This document shows positions 1-9,205 of a stretch of 64,000 bases of DNA, piece after piece (position 1 is the first letter of the stretch; each line of letters opens with the position of its first letter). Made by a program: the position numbers and the translations under genes. The notes below the pieces were generated by a model that did not search any database, was not told where the DNA came from, and saw only the letters and a program-made list of their open reading frames with translations. Source of the DNA: Pseudomonas sp. GR 6-02 (GTDB taxonomy: Bacteria; Pseudomonadota; Gammaproteobacteria; Pseudomonadales; Pseudomonadaceae); assembly GCF_001655615.1 (NCBI RefSeq), contig NZ_CP011567.1:4783001-4847000 (forward strand), read 5' to 3'.

Positions 1-153
1 CGCGGCCACGAACTCCACAGCGTTGATCCACGGTAATTGTGCGGCGGTCTCGGCGTTACGCGCCACGGCCCGCACCTCGCAGCCACGGGCGAGCAAAGCC
101 GCGACCAGATGTCGGCCGACGAACCCGGTGGCACCGGTGACCAGCACCTTCAC
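1..153 (-). CDS. NAD-dependent epimerase/dehydratase, N-terminal part (cut by window edge)
   Basis: Only the first 51 residues are present; the gene continues past base 1. The reading starts at a GTG (151-153) whose bases overlap the TGA of the upstream methyltransferase as GTGA, so the two are translationally coupled. Residues 2-14 (KVLVTGATGFVGR) are the beta-strand and glycine-rich GxxGxxG nucleotide-binding loop of an extended short-chain dehydrogenase. As the last visible gene of a CDP-deoxysugar operon it is a plausible 4-ketoreductase or 4-epimerase that finishes the sugar nucleotide. The substrate cannot be told from this fragment. Confidence 0.85.
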   Translation of the reverse strand, partial: MKVLVTGATGFVGRHLVAALLARGCEVRAVARNAETAAQLPWINAVEFVAA

Positions 154-1376
154 AGTACGGTCAACTCAGGCACGGCGATCACGAAACGGCCATCCCACTG
201 ACGCACCTGGGCCAGTTGCTGACTGACTTCGTGCAGCAAATTCCACGGCAACACCAGGATGTAATCCGGCTTTTCCAGATCGATCTGCGCCGGCGAAACG
301 ATCGGAATGCGACTGCCCGGCAAGTACTTGCCCTGCTTGTGCGGATTGGCATCGGCCACCCAGGCCAACAGGTCCGGCTTGACCCCGGCGTAGTTGAGCA
401 AGGTGTTGCCCTTGGCTGCCGCGCCATAACCGACCACGCGCTTGCCGTCAGCCTTGGCTTGCAACAGGAAACGCAGCAATTGGTGCTTGATGCCCTCGGC
501 CGCTGGCGCCAGAGTCGCGTAGTACTCGGGGGTTTTCACTCCCGCTGCCAGTTCAGCCTGCAACTGCTGTTGAACGGCTGGCTGCACCTCACGGCGAACA
601 CCGTCGGCACGCTGGACGAACACCCGCAACGAACCGCCATGGGTCGACAACTGGCTGACATCGAACACTTCCAGGCCATTGCGCTCGCACAAGGTCTGCA
701 CGGCAGTCAGGGACAGGTAGGAATAGTGCTCGTGATACAGCGTGTCGAACTGCTGCCCGGCCATCAGCGTCAGCAGTTGCGGAAACTCGAACGTCGCCAC
801 ACCGGTCGGCTTGAGCAAGGTGGAGAAACCACCGAGGAAATCATTAATGTCCGGCACATGCGCCAACACGTTGTTGGCGGCCATCAGGTCGGCGGCCCAG
901 CCTTCGTTTTTCAGTTGCGCGGCGGTGTCGCGACCGAAGAACAGTTCGCGAATCTCCAGGCCTTTTTCCCGCGCCGCTTGCGCAGTGCTACGGGTCGGTT
1001 CAACGCCCAGACAAGGGATGCCACGCCCGGCCACGTACTGCAACAGGTAACCGTCGTTGGCGGCGATTTCCACCACGCGGCTGTCAGCGGTCAGGCCGAA
1101 GCGTTCGACCATCTCGGCGACATAGCGCTCGGCATGGGCCAGCCAGGTGCTGGAGAACGAACTGAAATACGCATACTCGGCATCGAACAGGCTATCGGCG
1201 CTGGTGTAATCCTCGGTCTGCACCAGCCAGCACTGCTGACACACCGCGACCTTCAATGGCACCCATTGCTCGGCTTGTTCCAGGCGATCCGCGTGCACAT
1301 AGGCGTTGGATGGCGGCGAGGTGCCGAGATCGATCAGCGGCAAGGCCAGATGAGTACCGCAACCACGGCAGTTCAT
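150..1376 (-). CDS. NDP-hexose C-methyltransferase (TylC3/TcaB9-like)
   Basis: This is a 408-aa class I SAM-dependent methyltransferase with the three-part layout of sugar C-3 methyltransferases. It has an N-terminal zinc-binding domain (CRGC at residues 3-6 and CQQC at 46-49), a central Rossmann domain with the SAM motif VVEIAANDGYL at 101-111, and a C-terminal domain. Residues 214-217 are YHEH, the catalytic tyrosine/histidine motif described for TcaB9-type 3-C-methyltransferases that act on 4-keto-6-deoxy sugar nucleotides. Its ATG overlaps the TGA of the 3,5-epimerase (ATGA), and its own TGA overlaps the next GTG. In this operon the substrate should be a CDP-4-keto-6-deoxyhexose, giving a branched sugar. 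The carbon methylated is inference. Confidence 0.88.
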   Translation of the reverse strand: MNCRGCGTHLALPLIDLGTSPPSNAYVHADRLEQAEQWVPLKVAVCQQCWLVQTEDYTSADSLFDAEYAYFSSFSSTWLAHAERYVAEMVERFGLTADSRVVEIAANDGYLLQYVAGRGIPCLGVEPTRSTAQAAREKGLEIRELFFGRDTAAQLKNEGWAADLMAANNVLAHVPDINDFLGGFSTLLKPTGVATFEFPQLLTLMAGQQFDTLYHEHYSYLSLTAVQTLCERNGLEVFDVSQLSTHGGSLRVFVQRADGVRREVQPAVQQQLQAELAAGVKTPEYYATLAPAAEGIKHQLLRFLLQAKADGKRVVGYGAAAKGNTLLNYAGVKPDLLAWVADANPHKQGKYLPGSRIPIVSPAQIDLEKPDYILVLPWNLLHEVSQQLAQVRQWDGRFVIAVPELTVL

Positions 1377-1933
1377 AGACGCACTCCAGCGAAGTGTTCA
1401 TCGAGCAAGGGATGGCTGGAATCCCTGGCTGACAGATTATTGACAGGCAAAGGCCAGGCGATCGCCAGCCGTGGATCGTTCACCGACAACCCGCCCTCGT
1501 GCGCAGGTGCGTAATCAGCGCTGTGCAAGTAGAGCAATTCGGCGTCATCGGTCAGCGTCTGGAAGCCGTGGGCGAACCCCTCCGGGATCAGCAAGCTGCG
1601 ACCGTCACCGGCCTTCAGGTGCTCGGCGTGCCAGTGCAGAAAGGTTTCGGAGTCAGGGCGCAAGTCCACCGCCACATCCCAGACTTCGCCGCGCAGGCAG
1701 GTAATCAACTTGGCTTCCGGCGCATTGGAGTTTTGATAATGCAGACCACGCACACTGCCCCGCTCACGAGTGCAGGAGTGGTTGATCTGGCGGATATGAA
1801 ACGGCTGGCCGAAAGCGCTCAGGCTGCCTTCGCAAAACAACCGGGCGAAGTGCCCGCGATCATCTTCGAAGCGTTTGTGCTGCACGCTGAACAGACCGGC
1901 CAGCGGTAAGGCTTTCAACAAGAACTCGCTCAC
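1373..1933 (-). CDS. rfbC: dTDP-4-dehydrorhamnose 3,5-epimerase-like protein
   Basis: This is a 186-aa cupin-fold protein of the RmlC/RfbC family, of normal length. Recognisable elements are the DDRGHF segment near residue 24, the conserved INHSCTRERGSVRGLHYQ block (residues about 50-67), which contains the catalytic histidine in RGLHYQ, and the later IPEGFAHGFQTL signature. It starts at GTG 1933, overlapping the stop of the CDP-glucose dehydratase by four bases. RmlC normally acts on dTDP sugars. Here the neighbours make CDP-4-keto-6-deoxyglucose and no dTDP-glucose genes are visible, so the enzyme probably epimerises C3 and/or C5 of the CDP intermediate. That substrate shift is inference. 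Confidence 0.9.
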   Translation of the reverse strand: MSEFLLKALPLAGLFSVQHKRFEDDRGHFARLFCEGSLSAFGQPFHIRQINHSCTRERGSVRGLHYQNSNAPEAKLITCLRGEVWDVAVDLRPDSETFLHWHAEHLKAGDGRSLLIPEGFAHGFQTLTDDAELLYLHSADYAPAHEGGLSVNDPRLAIAWPLPVNNLSARDSSHPLLDEHFAGVRL

Positions 1934-3012
1934 AACGCGCCTCGGTACAGGTTCAACTGGTTCAGGGTGACTTCACGCATGTCATCACCGTTCTGCCACG
2001 CCAGGTGCCAATCGAGGGTCTGGGTCAGGCACTGCTGCAACGACCAGCGCGGTTGCCAGGCCAACCGTTGACGGGCGCGACTGCTGTCCAGGCGCAGCAG
2101 GCCGGCTTCGTGCAAATCACTCGGCTCGATACGCAATCCGCGCGCTTGCGGCCAGCGGCTGGCGAGCAACTCCACCACTTCGCCGACGCTGCACATGTCC
2201 GCTTCGCTTGGGCCGAAGTTCCATGCGCCGGCAAACTGCGGGCCTTGCTCATAGAGGCCTGCGGCGAGTTGCAGGTAACCCGCCAAAGGTTCAAGAGCGT
2301 GCTGCCAGGGGCGCACGGCCTGCGGGTAGCGCAGGGTCACTGGTTGGTCGGCCGACCAGGCCTTGAGCACATCGGGAATCAGGCGTTCAGGCGCAAAGTC
2401 ACCGCCGCCCAGCACGTTGCCAGCACGGGCGGTGGCCAACGCCAAGCCATGCTCGGCGTACTTGTCAGCCGGGAAAAACGAGGCAGCGTAAGACTGCGCC
2501 AACAATTCGCAACAAGCCTTGCTGCTGCTGTAAGGATCGTGACCGCCCAAGGCTTCGTCTTCGCGGTACGGCCACAGCCATTCCTTGTTGGCATAGACCT
2601 TGTCGGTGGTCACCAGCACACAGGCACGCACGCCGCCGACCTGGCGGATCGCTTCGAGCAGATTGAGCGTGCCCATGACGTTGCTGGAGTAAGTGCCAAG
2701 CGGATCGCGATAGCCTTCGCGCACCAGCGGTTGGGCCGCCAGGTGCAGGACGATTTGCGGCTGGGTTTCGACGATCAGTTCCAGCAAGGCGCCCAGATCA
2801 CGCAGATCACCACGCTGATCGTTGATGCCCTCGTGTACCCGCGCCAGTTCGAACAGGCTCGGCTCGGTGGACGGATCGAGCGAAAACCCGCTGACCTCGG
2901 CCCCGAGGCTTTGCAGCCACAACGTCAACCAGCTGCCCTTGAAACCGGTGTGGCCGGTCAGCAGCACCCGTTTGCCACGCCAGAACTCTGGACTCAGGTC
3001 CATTGCTTCCAT
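1930..3012 (-). CDS. rfbG: CDP-glucose 4,6-dehydratase
   Basis: This 360-aa extended SDR enzyme converts CDP-glucose to CDP-4-keto-6-deoxyglucose. The N-terminal [18 protein letters not shown] stretch, with HTGFKGSW replacing the usual TGxxGxxG, is diagnostic for RfbG. The catalytic Y-x3-K appears as YSSSK in the [14 protein letters not shown] segment. I chose ATG 3012 because the GGGGAGG Shine-Dalgarno lies just upstream; ATG 3003 and GTG 3033 are alternatives. The start lies inside the 3' end of rfbF (about 19-bp overlap), indicating translational coupling. It supplies the 4-keto intermediate for the epimerase and methyltransferase downstream. Confidence 0.93.
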   Translation of the reverse strand: MEAMDLSPEFWRGKRVLLTGHTGFKGSWLTLWLQSLGAEVSGFSLDPSTEPSLFELARVHEGINDQRGDLRDLGALLELIVETQPQIVLHLAAQPLVREGYRDPLGTYSSNVMGTLNLLEAIRQVGGVRACVLVTTDKVYANKEWLWPYREDEALGGHDPYSSSKACCELLAQSYAASFFPADKYAEHGLALATARAGNVLGGGDFAPERLIPDVLKAWSADQPVTLRYPQAVRPWQHALEPLAGYLQLAAGLYEQGPQFAGAWNFGPSEADMCSVGEVVELLASRWPQARGLRIEPSDLHEAGLLRLDSSRARQRLAWQPRWSLQQCLTQTLDWHLAWQNGDDMREVTLNQLNLYRGAL

Positions 3013-3767
3013 GGGGCCTCCCCGCTCTGCCACAGCGCTTCGAGGTGATTCTTGTCGCGCAGGGTGTCCATCGGATGCCAGAAGCCTTCGTGTTCGAAAG
3101 CCTTCAACTGTTCATCCTGGGCCAAACGAGCCAATGGCTCCGCTTCCCAAGTGGTTTCGTCACCGCCGATGTACGACAGCACTTTCGGCGACAGCACAAA
3201 GAACCCGCCATTGATCCAGCCACCGTCGCCACGGGGCTTCTCGGTGAAACCGAGTACCTGATCGCCGTGACGCTCCAGGGCACCGTAACGGCCCGGCGGT
3301 TGTACGGCGGTGACGGTGGCCAGACGACCGTGGGCGCAGTGGTAGTCCACCAGTTGACGGATATTGATATCGGAAACGCCGTCGCCATAGGTGAAGCAGA
3401 ACGCCTCTTCATCCTTGAGGTAACGACCGGCGCGCAACAAGCGGCCACCGGTCATGGTTTCCTCGCCGGTGTCGATGAGAGTGACGCTCCACGGCTCGCT
3501 GTAGTTCTGGTGCACGTCCATGCGGTTGTTGCGCATGTCGAAGGTGACATCGGAGGTGTGCAGGAAGTAGTTGGCGAAGAAGTCCTTGATCGCATAGCCC
3601 TTGTAGCCAAGGCAGATCACGAAGTCATGAATCCCGTGGGCGGAGTACTGTTTCATGATGTGCCAAAGAATTGGCTTGCCGCCGATCTCGATCATCGGCT
3701 TGGGCTTGAGGTGCGACTCTTCGCTGATGCGCGTGCCCAGGCCACCCGCCAGAATTACTGCCTTCAT
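2994..3767 (-). CDS. rfbF: Glucose-1-phosphate cytidylyltransferase
   Basis: This 257-aa nucleotidyltransferase makes CDP-glucose from CTP and glucose-1-phosphate. It opens with [18 protein letters not shown], the GG-x-GTR nucleotide-binding loop, followed by [19 protein letters not shown], both typical of RfbF. Length is normal. The ATG at 3767 is preceded by GAGGGGAGACG, a strong ribosome-binding site, and this is the first gene of the sugar operon. About 280 bp separate it from the RTX gene upstream, including a terminator, so the operon probably has its own promoter. I could not assign that promoter. Confidence 0.94.
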   Translation of the reverse strand: MKAVILAGGLGTRISEESHLKPKPMIEIGGKPILWHIMKQYSAHGIHDFVICLGYKGYAIKDFFANYFLHTSDVTFDMRNNRMDVHQNYSEPWSVTLIDTGEETMTGGRLLRAGRYLKDEEAFCFTYGDGVSDINIRQLVDYHCAHGRLATVTAVQPPGRYGALERHGDQVLGFTEKPRGDGGWINGGFFVLSPKVLSYIGGDETTWEAEPLARLAQDEQLKAFEHEGFWHPMDTLRDKNHLEALWQSGEAPWKQWT

Positions 3768-3946
3768 CGTCTCCCCTCTTGTTCTTCACAGAGCTCGGCC
3801 AAGCTATTTCATGCTTTTGCGGGCTGTCTGGCTAAAACGCTCTGCCGTGTCAGGCGCTGGCGTACCGGCCGCAAGCGCTCGTTTTATGGCGATATGAGGG
3901 GGACTTGCAGGAAACGCGCCAGCTCATGAATCCAGATTGAAGGCAC

Positions 3947-3989
3947 AAAAAAGGGACGAATCCGGATCACGCAGACCGGGTTCGTCCCC
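3947..3989 (-). terminator. Intrinsic terminator after the RTX gene
   Basis: Read on the minus strand this is a GC-rich hairpin (GGGACGAA...CCGG arms with an approximately 10-nt loop) followed directly by six T residues. It lies 58 bp beyond the stop of the RTX gene and separates it from the sugar operon. The rest of 3768-4047 shows no gene I can support. Confidence 0.8.
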
Positions 3990-4047
3990 AAGCGTAAAGC
4001 GGACGCCTTCAATCCTGTTGCAGGAGAGAAGGCGTCTGATTCAGGTA

Positions 4048-7000
4048 TCAGCCAAACATTGCAAACGCATCACTGTTGGCCGGCATGTTGAAGAGCTGTC
4101 CGTCCGCCGTCTGGATTTGCTCGATGGTATCGGAGCCGGCGAACCAGTCCTTGAGCTGTACACCTTCCTGCGGAACCTGTCCTGGACTAACACTCGATCG
4201 GTGCAGGTAGAGGTCATCACCGACACGATCAACCAACAGTTCGGAACTGCTGATGTACGACAGCACTATTTTGTCGGAGCGGCTGATGCCAATGTCCTGG
4301 ATCGTCACCAATGCCGAGGTGTTAACGTTGTAGGTATCGTCATCCTCGCCACCAAAGGCCGACCCGCTGGCTTGCAGCACCAGATTGTCATCGCCAGCAC
4401 CGCCAAACAGCGAGAAACCGAAACCCGTACCGGTCAACAGGTCGCCACCGTCCCCACCATCGGCCATGCCATGAGTCACCGTGATGACGTCGCCCCCCGC
4501 TTCACCATAGGCCCGGCTACCCTCGTCGCTGGCAGCGGTGACGATGGTGTCGTTGCCATTGCCGCCATACAAGGTGTCAGCCTGCGGCCCATTGATCTCA
4601 CCATCAAGGGTGAATGGCGCGATCTGGGACACCAGCCCGCCGTAGAGATAATCGTTGCCGTCGCCACCATAGATGACGTCGTTACCCAACCCGCCTTCAA
4701 GGTAGTTGACGTTGGCATCACCGGTCAGGGTGTCATTGAAGTGGCTGCCCACTACGCGCTCGATGTTGCGCAGCACATCGCCTTGGGCATCGCCGCCCTG
4801 GTTGACGTTGGTCTGCAGGTTGATGTTCACAGCGGTGGTATTGGTGATGTACAAGACGCTGTCCTGACCCTCGCGGCCGTCAATCACATCCGCACCTGCA
4901 CCACCGATAAAGACGTCACCGAACCGCGAACCCGACAACGTGTCATCAAAGTTGCTGCCCTGGAAGATCTCAATGTTGGTGAAGGTGTCGCCCGTGGCAT
5001 CTCCGGCGTTGGCATTGGTGGTCAGGTCGATGGTCACCGCTGCGTCCGAAAGCTCGTAACTGACCAGGTCCTGCCCAACGGCACCGTCCAGGCCCATGGC
5101 AGTGGTACCGCCATAGAAAATGTCGTTGTAGTTCGACCCCTTGATTACTTCGATGCCGGTGAAGGTGTCACCCGCTCCGATCCCGGAGTACACGCCAGTC
5201 TTCAGGTTGATGGTCATCGCCACGGTACTGTCGCTATAGCCGGCCGTGTCATAACCGGCACCGCCGATGAACTGGTCGGCCCCCGCGCCACCGTACAGCG
5301 TGTCGTTGCCCGAGCCGCCGGTGATGATGTTGTCGCTGGCGTTGCCCCAACCGGTGTACGCGCCACTGCCAATGAAGGTCAGGCGTTCGATGTTGGCGGC
5401 CATGAAGGTGTGGCTGGGGTTGACCACCGACACGCGCATTTCATCGTTACCGCCATCGGCCAGCTCGACGATGGTCGGCGTGATGCTGGTGTTGATGTAG
5501 TAGGTATCATCCCCGGCGCCGCCTTCGAACGTTATCCCGCCCACGGCAACGGTAAAGTTGTCGTTGAAGGACGAACCGATGACTCTTTCGATGTTGGCCA
5601 GGGTGCTGCCTTCGGCGTCACCACCGGTGCCAGCCACCCCCGTACCAGGACGGATATCAACGTTCACTGCAGCCGCCGACGTCGAGTAGTCGACCGTATC
5701 AGTACCGACCCCACCATCGAAGTCGATACCCCGGCCATCGCCGACAAAGGTGTCGTTGTAGTTCGAACCCTTGATCGCTTCGATGTCGGTAAAGGTGTCA
5801 CCCGTTCCGATTCCGGAGTACACGCCAGTCTTCAGGTTGATGGTCATCGCCACGGTACTGTCGCTATAGCCGGCCGTGTCATAACCGGCACCGCCGATGA
5901 ACTGGTCGGCCCCCGCGCCACCGTACAGCGTGTCGTTGCCCGAGCCGCCGGTGATGATGTTGTCGCTGGCGTTGCCCCAACCGGTGTACGCGCCACTGCC
6001 AATGAAGGTCAGGCGTTCGATGTTGGCGGCCATGAAGGTGTGGCTGGGGTTGACCACCGATACACGCATCTCATCGTTGCCGCCATCGGCCAGCTCGACG
6101 ATGGTCGGCGTGATGCTGGTGTTGATGTAGTAGGTATCATCCCCGGCGCCGCCTTCGAACGTTATCCCGCCCACGGCAACGGTAAAGTTGTCGTTGAAGG
6201 ACGAACCGATGACTCTTTCGATGTTGGCCAGGGTGCTGCCTTCGGCGTCACCACCGGTGCCAGCCACCCCCGTACCAGGACGGATATCAACGTTCACTGC
6301 AGCCGCCGACGTCGAGTAGTCGACCGTATCAGTACCGACCCCACCATCGAAGTCGATACCCCGGCCATCGCCGACAAAGGTGTCGTTGTAGTTCGAACCC
6401 TTGATCGCTTCGATGTCGGTAAAGGTGTCACCCGTTCCGATTCCGGAGTGCACACCGGTCTTCAGGTTGATGTTCACCGCCACGGTGCTGTCGGTGTAGC
6501 CCGCCGTGTCATAACCGGCGCCGCCGATAAACTGGTCGGCGCCCGCGCCGCCGTACAGCGTGTCGGCACCCGAACCACCGGTGATGATGTTGTCGCTGGC
6601 GTTGCCCCAACCGGTGTACGCGCCACTGCCAATGAAGGTCAGGCGCTCGATATTGGCGGCCATGAAGGTGTGACTGGGGTTGACCACCGATACACGCATC
6701 TCATCGTTGCCGCCATCGGCCAGCTCGACGATGGTCGGCGTGATGCTGGTGTTGATGTAGTAGGTATCATCCCCGGCGCCGCCTTCGAACGTTATCCCGC
6801 CCACGGCAACGGTAAAGTTGTCGTTGAAGGACGAACCGATGACTCTTTCGATGTTGGCCAGGGTGCTGCCTTCGGCGTCACCACCGGTGCCAGCCACCCC
6901 CGTACCAGGACGGATATCAACGTTCACTGCAGCCGCCGACGTCGAGTAGTCGACCGTATCAGTACCGACCCCACCATCGAAGTCGATACCCCGGCCATCG

Positions 7001-8988
7001 CCGACAAAGGTGTCGTTGTAGTTCGAACCCTTGATTGCTTCGATGTCGGTAAAGGTGTCACCCGTTCCGATTCCGGAGTGCACACCGGTCTTCAGGTTGA
7101 TGTTCACCGCCACGGTGCTGTCGGTGTAGCCCGCCGTGTCATAACCGGCGCCGCCGATAAACTGGTCGGCGCCCGCGCCGCCGTACAGCGTGTCGGCCCC
7201 CGAACCACCGGTGATGATGTTGTCGCTGGCGTTGCCCCAACCGGTGTACGCGCCACTGCCAATGAAGGTCAGGCGCTCGATATTGGCGGCCATGAAGGTG
7301 TGACTGGGGTTGACCACCGATACACGCATCTCATCGTTGCCGCCATCGGCCAGCTCGACGATGGTCGGCGTGATGCTGGTGTTGATGTAGTAGGTATCAT
7401 CCCCGGCGCCGCCTTCGAACGTTATCCCGCCCACGGCAACGGTAAAGTTGTCGTTGAAGGACGAACCGATGACTCTTTCGATGTTGGCCAAGGTGCTGCC
7501 TTCGGCGTCACCACCGGTGCCAGCCACCCCCGTACCAGGACGGATATCAACGTTCACTGCAGCCGCCGACGTCGAGTAGTCGACCGTATCAGTACCGACC
7601 CCACCATCGAAGTCGATACCCCGGCCATCGCCGACAAAGGTGTCGTTGTAGTTCGAACCCTTGATCGCTTCGATGTCGGTAAAGGTGTCACCCGTTCCGA
7701 TTCCGGAGTGCACACCGGTCTTCAGGTTGATGTTCACCGCCACGGTGCTGTCGGTGTAGCCCGCCGTGTCATAACCGGCGCCGCCGATAAACTGGTCGGC
7801 GCCCGCGCCGCCGTACAGCGTGTCGGCCCCCGAACCACCGGTGATGATGTTGTCGCTGGCGTTGCCCCAACCGGTGTACGCGCCACTGCCGGTGAAGGTC
7901 AGGCGCTCGATATTGGCGGCCATGAAGGTGTGACTGGGGTTGACCACCGATACACGCATCTCATCGTTGCCGCCATCGGCCAGCTCGACGATGGTCGGCG
8001 TGATGCTGGTGTTGATGTAGTAGGTATCATCCCCGGCGCCGCCTTCGAACGTTATCCCGCCCACGGCAACGGTAAAGTTGTCGTTGAAGGACGAACCGAT
8101 GACTCTTTCGATGTTGGCCAGGGTGCTGCCTTCGGCGTCACCACCGGTGCCAGCCACCCCCGTACCAGGACGGATATCAACGTTCACTGCAGCCGCCGAC
8201 GTCGAGTAGTCGACCGTATCAGTACCGACCCCACCATCGAAGTCGATACCCCGGCCATCGCCGACAAAGGTGTCGTTGAGGTTGGAGCCCTTGATCGCTT
8301 CGATGTCGGTGAAGGTATCGCCCGCTCCGATCCCGGAATGCACACCGGTCTTCAGGTTGATGTTCACCGCCACGGTGCTGTCGGTATAACCCGCCGTGTC
8401 ATAACCGGCGCCGCCGATGAACTGGTCGGCGCCCGCTCCGCCGTACAGCGTGTCGGCACCCGAACCACCGGTGATGATGTTATCGCTGGCGTTGCCCCAA
8501 CCGGTGTACGCGCCACTGCCAATGAAGGTCAGGCGCTCGACGTTGGCGGCCATGAAGGTGTGGCTGGGGTTGACCACCGATACACGCATCTCATCGTTGC
8601 CGCCATCGGCCAGCTCGACGATGGTCGGCGTGATGCTGGTGTTGATGTAGTAAGTATCATCCCCGGCGCCGCCTTCGAACGTTATCCCGCCCAGTGCAAC
8701 GGTAAAGTTGTCGTTGAAGGACGAACCGATGACTCTCTCGATGTTGACCAGGGTGTCACCCTCGGCATCGCCGCCGGTGCCAGCCACCGCCGTGCCAGGA
8801 CGTATATCAATGTTCACTCCGGCAGCAGACGCCGAATAGTCCACGGTATCAGTACCCGTGCCGCCATCCAGCTTGTCCGCACCGGCACTCCCTTTGATCA
8901 CATCATTGCCACCCAAGGCATAGATCTCATCATCCCCACTGGTACCTGTCAGCGTATCCACGCCGTTTGTCCCGTTTATCACTGCCAT
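4048..8988 (-). CDS. Large RTX-type repeat protein (calcium-binding, probable type I secretion substrate)
   Basis: This 1646-aa protein begins MAVINGTNGVDTLTGTSGDD. I chose ATG 8988 because GGAAGAAG precedes it; the frame stays open upstream but has no coding character there. Numerous GGxGxDxLxG-type nonapeptides (GGAGDDTYY, GGAGADQFIGG, GGSGADTLYGG) are calcium-binding beta-roll repeats. Residues about 40-1300 are six copies of a unit of about 210 residues, each with a DTVDYS motif, an EGGAGDDTYYIN block and a NPSHTFMAANIERL block. The C-terminal 350 residues hold diverged RTX repeats and a tail (SDTIEQIQTADGQLFNMP...) like those of type I-secreted RTX proteins. There is no Sec signal peptide and no enzymatic domain I recognise. 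No type I secretion genes are in the window. A surface-layer or adhesin role is possible but unproven. Confidence 0.88.
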   Translation of the reverse strand: MAVINGTNGVDTLTGTSGDDEIYALGGNDVIKGSAGADKLDGGTGTDTVDYSASAAGVNIDIRPGTAVAGTGGDAEGDTLVNIERVIGSSFNDNFTVALGGITFEGGAGDDTYYINTSITPTIVELADGGNDEMRVSVVNPSHTFMAANVERLTFIGSGAYTGWGNASDNIITGGSGADTLYGGAGADQFIGGAGYDTAGYTDSTVAVNINLKTGVHSGIGAGDTFTDIEAIKGSNLNDTFVGDGRGIDFDGGVGTDTVDYSTSAAAVNVDIRPGTGVAGTGGDAEGSTLANIERVIGSSFNDNFTVAVGGITFEGGAGDDTYYINTSITPTIVELADGGNDEMRVSVVNPSHTFMAANIERLTFTGSGAYTGWGNASDNIITGGSGADTLYGGAGADQFIGGAGYDTAGYTDSTVAVNINLKTGVHSGIGTGDTFTDIEAIKGSNYNDTFVGDGRGIDFDGGVGTDTVDYSTSAAAVNVDIRPGTGVAGTGGDAEGSTLANIERVIGSSFNDNFTVAVGGITFEGGAGDDTYYINTSITPTIVELADGGNDEMRVSVVNPSHTFMAANIERLTFIGSGAYTGWGNASDNIITGGSGADTLYGGAGADQFIGGAGYDTAGYTDSTVAVNINLKTGVHSGIGTGDTFTDIEAIKGSNYNDTFVGDGRGIDFDGGVGTDTVDYSTSAAAVNVDIRPGTGVAGTGGDAEGSTLANIERVIGSSFNDNFTVAVGGITFEGGAGDDTYYINTSITPTIVELADGGNDEMRVSVVNPSHTFMAANIERLTFIGSGAYTGWGNASDNIITGGSGADTLYGGAGADQFIGGAGYDTAGYTDSTVAVNINLKTGVHSGIGTGDTFTDIEAIKGSNYNDTFVGDGRGIDFDGGVGTDTVDYSTSAAAVNVDIRPGTGVAGTGGDAEGSTLANIERVIGSSFNDNFTVAVGGITFEGGAGDDTYYINTSITPTIVELADGGNDEMRVSVVNPSHTFMAANIERLTFIGSGAYTGWGNASDNIITGGSGNDTLYGGAGADQFIGGAGYDTAGYSDSTVAMTINLKTGVYSGIGTGDTFTDIEAIKGSNYNDTFVGDGRGIDFDGGVGTDTVDYSTSAAAVNVDIRPGTGVAGTGGDAEGSTLANIERVIGSSFNDNFTVAVGGITFEGGAGDDTYYINTSITPTIVELADGGNDEMRVSVVNPSHTFMAANIERLTFIGSGAYTGWGNASDNIITGGSGNDTLYGGAGADQFIGGAGYDTAGYSDSTVAMTINLKTGVYSGIGAGDTFTGIEVIKGSNYNDIFYGGTTAMGLDGAVGQDLVSYELSDAAVTIDLTTNANAGDATGDTFTNIEIFQGSNFDDTLSGSRFGDVFIGGAGADVIDGREGQDSVLYITNTTAVNINLQTNVNQGGDAQGDVLRNIERVVGSHFNDTLTGDANVNYLEGGLGNDVIYGGDGNDYLYGGLVSQIAPFTLDGEINGPQADTLYGGNGNDTIVTAASDEGSRAYGEAGGDVITVTHGMADGGDGGDLLTGTGFGFSLFGGAGDDNLVLQASGSAFGGEDDDTYNVNTSALVTIQDIGISRSDKIVLSYISSSELLVDRVGDDLYLHRSSVSPGQVPQEGVQLKDWFAGSDTIEQIQTADGQLFNMPANSDAFAMFG
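5090..8880. repeat. Six tandem 630-bp repeats inside the RTX gene
   Basis: The same sequence recurs every 630 bp, for example at 5267, 5897, 6527, 7157, 7787 and 8417. Inner copies are almost identical even at synonymous sites; outer copies carry more changes. The 630-bp period (210 codons) keeps the frame. Boundaries are approximate because the array grades into diverged RTX sequence at both ends. Confidence 0.93.
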
Positions 8989-9157
8989 TGCGACTTCTTC
9001 CTTGCCATGTTGTTGAACCAGATACCTTTCCCGTAGCGATGTACAAACACGCGTCGCAGAAGGGTCTTTCATATGAACGAAGCTGTGGAGCCTGTATCGA
9101 CGCAAACCAATCCGGGCTTGAGCCGGCCGCCGCAAATTTGTAACGCGCCCGGTACAA

Positions 9158-9186
9158 ACAAAACAGGCGGCCCAAGGCCGCCTGCA
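9158..9186 (-). terminator. Intrinsic terminator after the glycosyltransferase gene
   Basis: On the minus strand CAGGCGGCC-TTGG-GCCGCCTG forms a near-perfect hairpin followed by TTTTGTTTG. It lies about 20 bp past the glycosyltransferase stop and isolates that gene from the RTX gene. The remaining 8989-9157 is the RTX upstream region. A weak TTGTAC/TATCTG pair near 9050-9025 is the only promoter-like sequence I see in it. Confidence 0.75.
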
Positions 9187-9205
9187 GGTGTACATCCATG
9201 CTCGA

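Noticed and set aside
5090..8880. Regular repeats as a possible CRISPR array
   Set aside because: The period is 630 bp, the repeats are coding and contiguous, and no spacers or cas genes are present.
3937..9036. 1699-codon open frame on the plus strand across the RTX gene
   Set aside because: It is antisense to the RTX gene and open only because the 630-bp repeats lack stops in that frame. Its translation has no family features and no ribosome-binding site.
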